37,680 nt of DNA from Amphimedon queenslandica. Lineage: Eukaryota; Porifera; Demospongiae; Haplosclerida; Niphatidae. The stretch spans positions 16,103 through 53,782 of the forward strand of contig NW_003546791.1 of assembly GCF_000090795.2 (NCBI RefSeq), given 5' to 3'. Positions 32,513 to 37,680 of this stretch are shown here, piece by piece. The notes under the pieces are model-generated. The model had not been told where the DNA came from. It was given only the letters and a program-made list of their open reading frames with translations, and searched no databases. Made by a program: the position numbers and the translations under genes. How positions within the stretch are numbered: the stretch's first letter is position 1; every line of letters starts with the position of its first letter.

Positions 32513-32859
32513 TAGTTTGTTTTAAAAAGTTGTGGTTAACTAACAATTATTAAAGTTAATTAATGAGTAGTTAATTAATTTCATTGTTTATATTTTAATT
32601 TATTCCGACCGGCCTGCTCTATTTTAGAGAAAAAAAATCCGTAAAACAAGTAATTTAGTTTGAATTGCCTAAGTATAGATTTGTATTTTTTACATCTGCA
32701 CAGACAAGCAATAGCTCAAGACTACTGCATGCATTATTGCATACATATTTTTTAAGGAAAAAAGCTAGATGATAAGATAATTGTTGAAAATATCGAATCA
32801 AGTCATAATGAGGATACTAGTGGCAGCAAGGGTTAGTATTATAGATTATTAACTGAGGT

Positions 32860-33170
32860 ACCATTGCCCATCATTAATACCTACAGTACAATTTTTAGAA
32901 ATGCTAAGTAGGGAAAGAAAACTTAGTAGGTAGTTCTTTTCCTTTACTATATTACCACCAAGTTACATGTACTGTAATAGCAAAATAAAAGCTGTCAAAA
33001 ACTTGAGGATGCTACTGTACTGCCACCCTCTGCTTTTAGAAACCCATGCAGTTAGGATGTTCTTTGCTCCATTCTACCTTCAAGCTACTATCTGCAGCTG
33101 ACCACGTAGGCTACTACTACTGGTGGGTTTGCGCATGCGCAACAAAGGAGCAGCAAGCTATTAACACAAG
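32860..33170 (+). repeat. Copy 2 of the dispersed repeat
   Basis: Matches to 29938-30125 (CTACAGTACAATTTTTAGA...GATGCTACTGTACT) and to 29110-29255 (CTGCCACCCTCTGCTTTTAG...CAACAAAGGAGCAGC) lie side by side. It contains a second GCGCATGCGC palindrome near 33131. There is no coding function. Confidence 0.55.
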
Positions 33171-33639
33171 TAACTGTGGAGCATAGCTACTTTGCTTTTA
33201 TTATTGCTTTGTACTGTACCACGTTACTAAATCAAGTATTCAATTTAGAGATGCAGCAACATGATCTTATACTTATATTCCAATAACAGATGCCATTATC
33301 AATATAAATGTACAAGTTGTACTATTAATCAATAACACAGTCAACCTTTACAAAATGGCATTTAAAACAAACTCATTTACTAGTTTTCTTTAATATTTAA
33401 TAACTGAGCCTGTGCCTACAGCATAATTAAAGGAATAATAGGAGCCTCCCCATTGGTAGAATAATATGAAAATAATTCGATAAAATACAAGAATAATGGC
33501 TAAAGTAATAAACTATGAGGATGAAGGAAGCTGTGGCATAGGGGAAGAAGAATCAGTTTAAAAGGTTAAAAGTGATAAATAATCCTCTATATTAAGTTCA
33601 AGCAGTTCTAACTCTATTACCAAAAATCTTTTTGCTTAC

Positions 33640-34740
33640 CTACACCTTCAAAGCTGGCTAGAAAAAGAAAAGTTGACAGGAATCCCCCTAAAGCAAAGAG
33701 AACGTCAAAAGGCCTAGGAAGAAATGATCCTAAGCCCATCACTCCTCAGCAGTGAGTCAATACTTTTAAGGGAGAACATTTAACTGTCTCAAATAATAAA
33801 CTCTTTTGTTTAGCCTGTCAGAAAGAACTCTCCGTTAAATGCAGTGAAGTATGCATGTGTAAGAGTAATTTGCTTCTTCACTCAGTCTGATTCATCAAGA
33901 GTAATGATTAAATATCCCATTGGGTCTAGCGAGGTAGGTCAGAGTGCCACTAAAACTGTTTCCAAAATGCTAAGGGATTTCATGCAGCAACATGGTGAGG
34001 GAAACAGTGTGATGGCTGCATACAGCTCATAACGAGGTGCAGGCTACCATGACATTCAATACAAAAGAATTTTTGGAGAGCAGGATGAATGGTGAATGTT
34101 AGGAGAGCTCATTACTGAGAAGGTCAGGGCAAAGGCTTAGTTCCTCAGGCAAAAATGGGCCACCACCAGAAGTTTTGCAGAGCAAACATCTCACAAAATT
34201 CTGCGCTGATGTAAATGTAGTAAATGCTGTATAGCTAGCAGTAAAAGGCACACACAATAAACGCTACGATAGCTCTTCTCCTATCTTTATTTCTTCCGGC
34301 TCATCCTCACAAACTGACAGTGATTATTAATCAGTGCCATGTCCTATAGGGTACCCCTTAATATGATAAGCAATTTCAGAGAGCTCCTAGAAGAAAATAG
34401 CTTGCGTCTTACTGATAGAAGGTATATGTCATCTTTATACTGGAACAGGAACAACTAACATTCTAACAAGAAATTGCTGAAAAGCCATTAGCAGTTATAT
34501 CTGATGGCCGGCTAGGATTGGTGAAGCCTTGTGTATTGCCATTCATTTTGTTGATTATGATTGGTCAATTCAAGAGCATTTGATACATTTTGAGCTTATG
34601 GCGAAATGTCTTACAGGAGAGGAATTAGCTCATCAGTTCATCACTGTGTTGTCTGTACAACTAAGTATTCCATCTGAATTACTAGTAGCAGTAATGCGTG
34701 ACTGTGCTTCATCAAACAATGAACTCTTAAAGTAGTTTAT
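33640..34740 (+). pseudogene. Degenerate BED-finger/hAT-like transposase, copy 2
   Basis: About 33650-33850 encodes a basic stretch, then NTFKGEHLTVSNNKLFCLAC with a stop between QQ and VN. About 34385-34735 encodes the transposase core in pieces, ending EALCIAIHFVDYDWSIQEHL, CLTGEELAHQFITVLSVQLS and VAVMRDCASSNNELLK before a stop. The same blocks occur in copy 1 (30250-30310 and 31740-31990). TGEELA...VAVMRD is the RNase H-like core segment of a hAT-type transposase. Stops and frameshifts show it is dead. The segment 33850-34340 between the parts does not match copy 1. Confidence 0.55.
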
Positions 34741-35118
34741 ACTTCATTTATTGATGTTGGATGCTTTACTTTGAATCGTTTAGTCAAGAAGTTAAAAATT
34801 TATACTAGCTTGGCCGCTAGTCAGTCAGCCAGGACAACTCCAGTAGTTTGCTTTATTGGTAAATTTTAATGACACAAAGCAGTGTATTGCTGACATGGGT
34901 ATATTCTCAGTAATCAAACTAATTCCTTGTACCTATTATTACAAATCTTCTCCCTTATGAAACTTGATTACAAACATTTAGTGCTGAATTCTGTCCTATG
35001 GAAAAATATTTCACAATATAGCACAAATGGATTGCAAAAATTTTGTGTTGAGTTCTGTTTTATGGAACTACAACAGAACATTGTAAAAGTTATCTCGTAA
35101 AATTGGATGAATGTACCA
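34741..35118. other. Non-coding, with an imperfect tandem duplication
   Basis: No ORF is seen. Bases near 34972-35008 (CATTTAGTGCTGAATTCTG..TATGGAA) and 35035-35069 (TTTGTGTTGAGTTCTG..TATGGAA) form an imperfect tandem repeat of about 65 bases. A Copia 5' LTR would be expected here, but I see no match to the 3' LTR-like sequence at 37480 onward. Confidence 0.4.
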
Positions 35119-35306
35119 CAGGTATCAGGAGCTCAATCATTATAAAGGTTTTGAAGATTTTGTTAAGGAGTGCAGTAATATAGCAATATCATGTCGTGAT
35201 TGTCAACCCCAATAGTACTTACAAAATTAAGAATGTGTTATGAGAAGAAATTTCTCTCCAATTATATTCACAAAATTCCAGATCTAATTTATAACAGAGA
35301 GCAGAC

Positions 35307-35925
35307 TTTGAGAGACGCCAGCAGAAGACGTTCTCCTCTATAGTGATGGCAGTAAGTACTTCACAGTTGTACTTAATCACATCATGTGATGAGCCACAAA
35401 GTGAATGGGATGCACTAAGAAATCACTTTGAACATGACACATCGGCAAACAAGTTGCTCTCAAAAAGAAATACTTTCAAACTGAGATGAAGGATGGAACC
35501 TCTACGAAGACTCATCTCAAATACATGAAGGAGATAACAGATAAACTGGCAGCCATTGGATCTCTAATCGAAGAAGAGGATCAGGTCGTGACCCTCCTGG
35601 GAGTCTACCTTCAACTTACTCCATGATAGTGAAAGCTCTGAAAGCTCAAGTTGATGATATCACATTGAATTTTGTTCAACAGGCTCTAATTCACAAGAAG
35701 CAGAAGTTAAAAGGAAATCATCAATCATCAAAGTCCACTGGAGCAATAGCATTGACTGCAAAATACCACAAACGACCTATCAGCAAGCAGCCTTATAAAA
35801 AGCCACAATGTTTTAGCTGTGATCAAGAAGGTCATTTTCGTCATGATTGCCCTAAGCTAAGGGATATTCCCATTAAGCAAAAGCTGCCACATCTGAAGAG
35901 AAATCTCAAGCAGCTTTCACCATAA
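35307..35925 (+). pseudogene. Copia gag (frameshifted) with CCHC zinc knuckle
   Basis: About 35307-35490 encodes MAVSTSQLYLITSCDEPQSE and ANKLLSKRNTFKL, then a stop. A shifted frame resumes with MKEITDKLAAIGSLIEEEDQ, and another shift leads to the frame 35623-35925. CFSCDQEGHFRHDC at about 35809-35850 is a CX2CX4HX4C zinc knuckle, the RNA-binding motif of Gag nucleocapsid. The N-terminal part of gag before 35307 is not recognisable. Confidence 0.8.
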
Positions 35926-35929
35926 CTTC

Positions 35930-36897
35930 AGCTGATGCTGACTCAGCAGGAAAATGGCTGGTTTGGAGCATCAAGCCACATGACGTACAAGAAGGAGTTT
36001 CTATCAGAGTATCAGGAATCAGGAATTCAAGGAGCCTGAGAAAGTGAAACTTGGAGATGGGAGGACAGTCCAAGCTATAGGCATTGGAAAAGTTCATATT
36101 GATATGGAGTTCAAGATAAGTAATAAGAAAAGATGTGTTATGCACAATGTATTATTTGTTCCCAATCTTAGTTGCAACTTGTTTTCTGTTAGAACAGCAG
36201 TAGCAATGGGGAACTCAATCAAATTTGGAAAGTACAAATGCTGGATTCGAAACAGTTGTGGTGCTCTATGTGGGATGGGCTCGCTGAACAACAAACTCTA
36301 CCAGCTTGATTGCACTCAAGTGAAAGTGTCTAATGAGCACGCAAATTACTCTCGTACTCCAGAATATAAGAGGATCAACCTGTGGCATCACCGTCTAGGC
36401 CATTTAAATGAGCAACAAATGAAGAGAATTGTTCAAAAGGAGTTAGCTACTGGCCTCAAATTTCAAAGAAGTGAGGGAATTTCATTTTGTGAAAGATGCA
36501 CTGAGGGAAAGATGCATCGAGGTCTTTTTAAATCAGCTGGTGGTATACGTACAACTAAAAGACTCAAACTGATACACAGTGATGTCTGCGGTCAATGTCT
36601 GTAAAATCTATTGGAGGTTGTTCTTACTTCGTTACCTTCATTGATGATTATTCCAGATGCTGTGCTATCTATTTTCTGAAGCATAAGTCAGAAGTTCTTG
36701 AAAAATTCAAGGAGTTTGAATCAATAGTAACAAACAAATGTGAAAACACAATCAAGAGCTTGAGGACTGACAATGGTGGAGAATATCTATCAGATGAATT
36801 TAAAACATACCTCATTTTAAAAGGAATCCACCGCGAGATGTCAGCACCCTATACACCACAGCAAAATGGAGTGGCTGAAAGAATGAATTGAACGCTT
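35930..36897 (+). pseudogene. Copia protease remnant and integrase (interrupted)
   Basis: The protease site should read as an Asp-Ser-Gly motif but here reads WFGASSHMTYKKEF, with the catalytic Asp lost by a small deletion and frameshift near 35960, and a stop near 36040. The integrase N-terminal zinc site is present (HHRLGHLN...CERCTEGK, about 36388-36510). The core has the first Asp in IHSDVCG (about 36575), a single-base frameshift just after it near 36592, then TDNGGEY and QQNGVAE, giving a D-x35-E spacing. TGA at 36889-36891 after ERMN interrupts the frame. Confidence 0.85.
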
Positions 36898-37435
36898 GTT
36901 GAGTCAGCACGTTCTATGCTGTCTCATGCTCAACTGCCTAACAGATTTTGGGCAGAAGCTGTATCCACAGCAGCTTTCATCAGAAATCATACAGCGATGG
37001 TTGAGAACAAATCAACTTCCTACAAACGCTGGTACAATTGAAGGCCTGATGTCAGTCAATTTAAAGTAATTGGTTGTATCTGCTATGCACATATACCAAA
37101 TCAGCAATGACAAAAGCTAGATAAAAAGACAGAAACTACATTTTGTCGGTTATTGTACCTCAACTAAAGGCTATCAATTGCTCGATGAAGACACATCAAA
37201 AGTTTTCCTTTGAAGAGATGCGAAGTTTAATGAGACAGAATTCAAGTATAGCCAGACAGATATTAGCACAATCAATGTGCAGGATGAGGTCGATAAAACC
37301 AATACAGATGTCATACCAGAAGAAAAAACTCAGGAAGATACTCTGAGACATATCGAATGACATAAAAGACCTCCTGTACGGTTTGGTCAAGATGAATTTG
37401 CTGATCTTGCCACAACAGAAGATCATCTATAGTAG
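36898..37435 (+). pseudogene. Copia post-integrase region, decayed
   Basis: Continuing in fragments are ESARSMLSHAQLPNRFWAEA, then FKVIGCICYAHIPNQ, then a shifted frame GYCTSTKGYQLLDEDTSKVF and PPVRFGQDEFADLATTEDH. These are the conserved linker segments between integrase and reverse transcriptase in Copia polyproteins. At least three stops and two frameshifts are present. The expected RT block is not found after it. Confidence 0.7.
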
Positions 37436-37479
37436 GTTCACACTGACTTTGATCAGCTCATTTTAAATGCAGGAGGAGT

Positions 37480-37680
37480 TGTCATATGAAAGTGGCTGTT
37501 AATTGTCACATAAGTGTTTGTTTATAATAGCTTACCCACAATGAATATAATTATGAGGTGAATTTTATTATAAATTATTATTATTTTTAAAATACACTAA
37601 ATACAAGTAATATTATTAGTCAGGTGTATTCATAATTGTCATTAGCAACCACAGCATCATTGGAGAGGTAGGATGAAGTG
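37480..37680 (+). repeat. Probable Copia 3' LTR start
   Basis: After the polypurine tract AGGAGGAG (37471-37478) the sequence starts TGTCATATGAAAG, a TG start expected of an LTR, and becomes AT-rich. No CA end or target-site duplication can be confirmed before the window ends, and no matching 5' LTR was seen. Confidence 0.5.

Larger units (their letters stand above)
35119..37680 (+). mobile_element. Truncated Ty1/Copia LTR retrotransposon
   Basis: In order: a possible primer-binding site (GGTATCAGGAGCTC, about 35121-35134, resembling the initiator-Met tRNA complement used by Copia elements), gag with zinc knuckle, a protease remnant, integrase, a short post-integrase region, a polypurine tract (AGGAGGAG, 37471-37478) and an LTR-like start TGTCATATG (37480). 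Reverse transcriptase and RNase H are missing between about 37430 and the polypurine tract. Domain order with integrase before the expected RT position is diagnostic of Copia. The element has several stops and frameshifts and cannot move by itself. Confidence 0.85.

Noticed and set aside
1..37680. CRISPR arrays, tRNA or rRNA genes, bacterial operons
   Set aside because: None seen; the window is eukaryotic, with spliceosomal introns throughout.

Overview
The window is eukaryotic and most likely from a demosponge of the Amphimedon type. The reasons are low GC, a very gene-dense minus strand with dozens of introns of only about 45-60 bases, AT-rich introns, a giant RNF213-family gene with a tandem relative, and decayed Copia and hAT-like transposons. 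The species is an inference; the gene family is not in doubt.

Layout. (1) 61-476 (minus): first coding exon of a second RNF213-like gene that runs out of the window to the left. It encodes a small array of zinc ribbons. (2) 480-1174: short intergenic spacer with two tiny perfect palindromes, each flanked by an exact 7-base direct repeat. (3) 1175-26236 (minus): one complete giant gene, an RNF213/mysterin homologue of many exons (roughly 5,500 residues by eye). Its order matches the vertebrate protein: N-terminal zinc ribbons, disordered linker, CBM20-like domain and helical arm, stalk, a six-unit AAA+ core with two intact ATPase sites, hinge, E3 module, RZ finger and C-terminal domain. (4) 26240-28900: intergenic DNA with little recognisable content apart from a gag-like fragment. 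(5) 28900-34740: a graveyard of at least two degenerate copies of a BED-finger/hAT-like transposon, plus a promoter-like cluster ahead of a 52-codon ORF. (6) 35119-37680 (plus): a broken Ty1/Copia LTR retrotransposon lacking reverse transcriptase.

Main points. The giant gene keeps the RZ finger, the element needed for RNF213's unusual ubiquitylation of bacterial lipid A, but the classical C3HC4 RING is cleanly missing at the place where it sits in vertebrate RNF213. It has gained an acidic insert with two UBA-like (ubiquitin-binding) domains in the stalk, and its zinc ribbon count is five rather than one. The downstream gene begins with a homologous zinc-ribbon exon that ends at the same phase-2 splice site, so the two are head-to-tail tandem duplicates. 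Together this suggests a locally expanded and diversifying RNF213 family, plausibly for innate immunity, with a RING-less member.

Introns of the giant gene also carry a dispersed repeat of about 187-base period, and the palindromic octamer TACATGTA is strongly enriched in non-coding DNA. Exon coordinates below were read by eye from splice consensus and reading-frame continuity; those marked 'about' may be off by a few bases.
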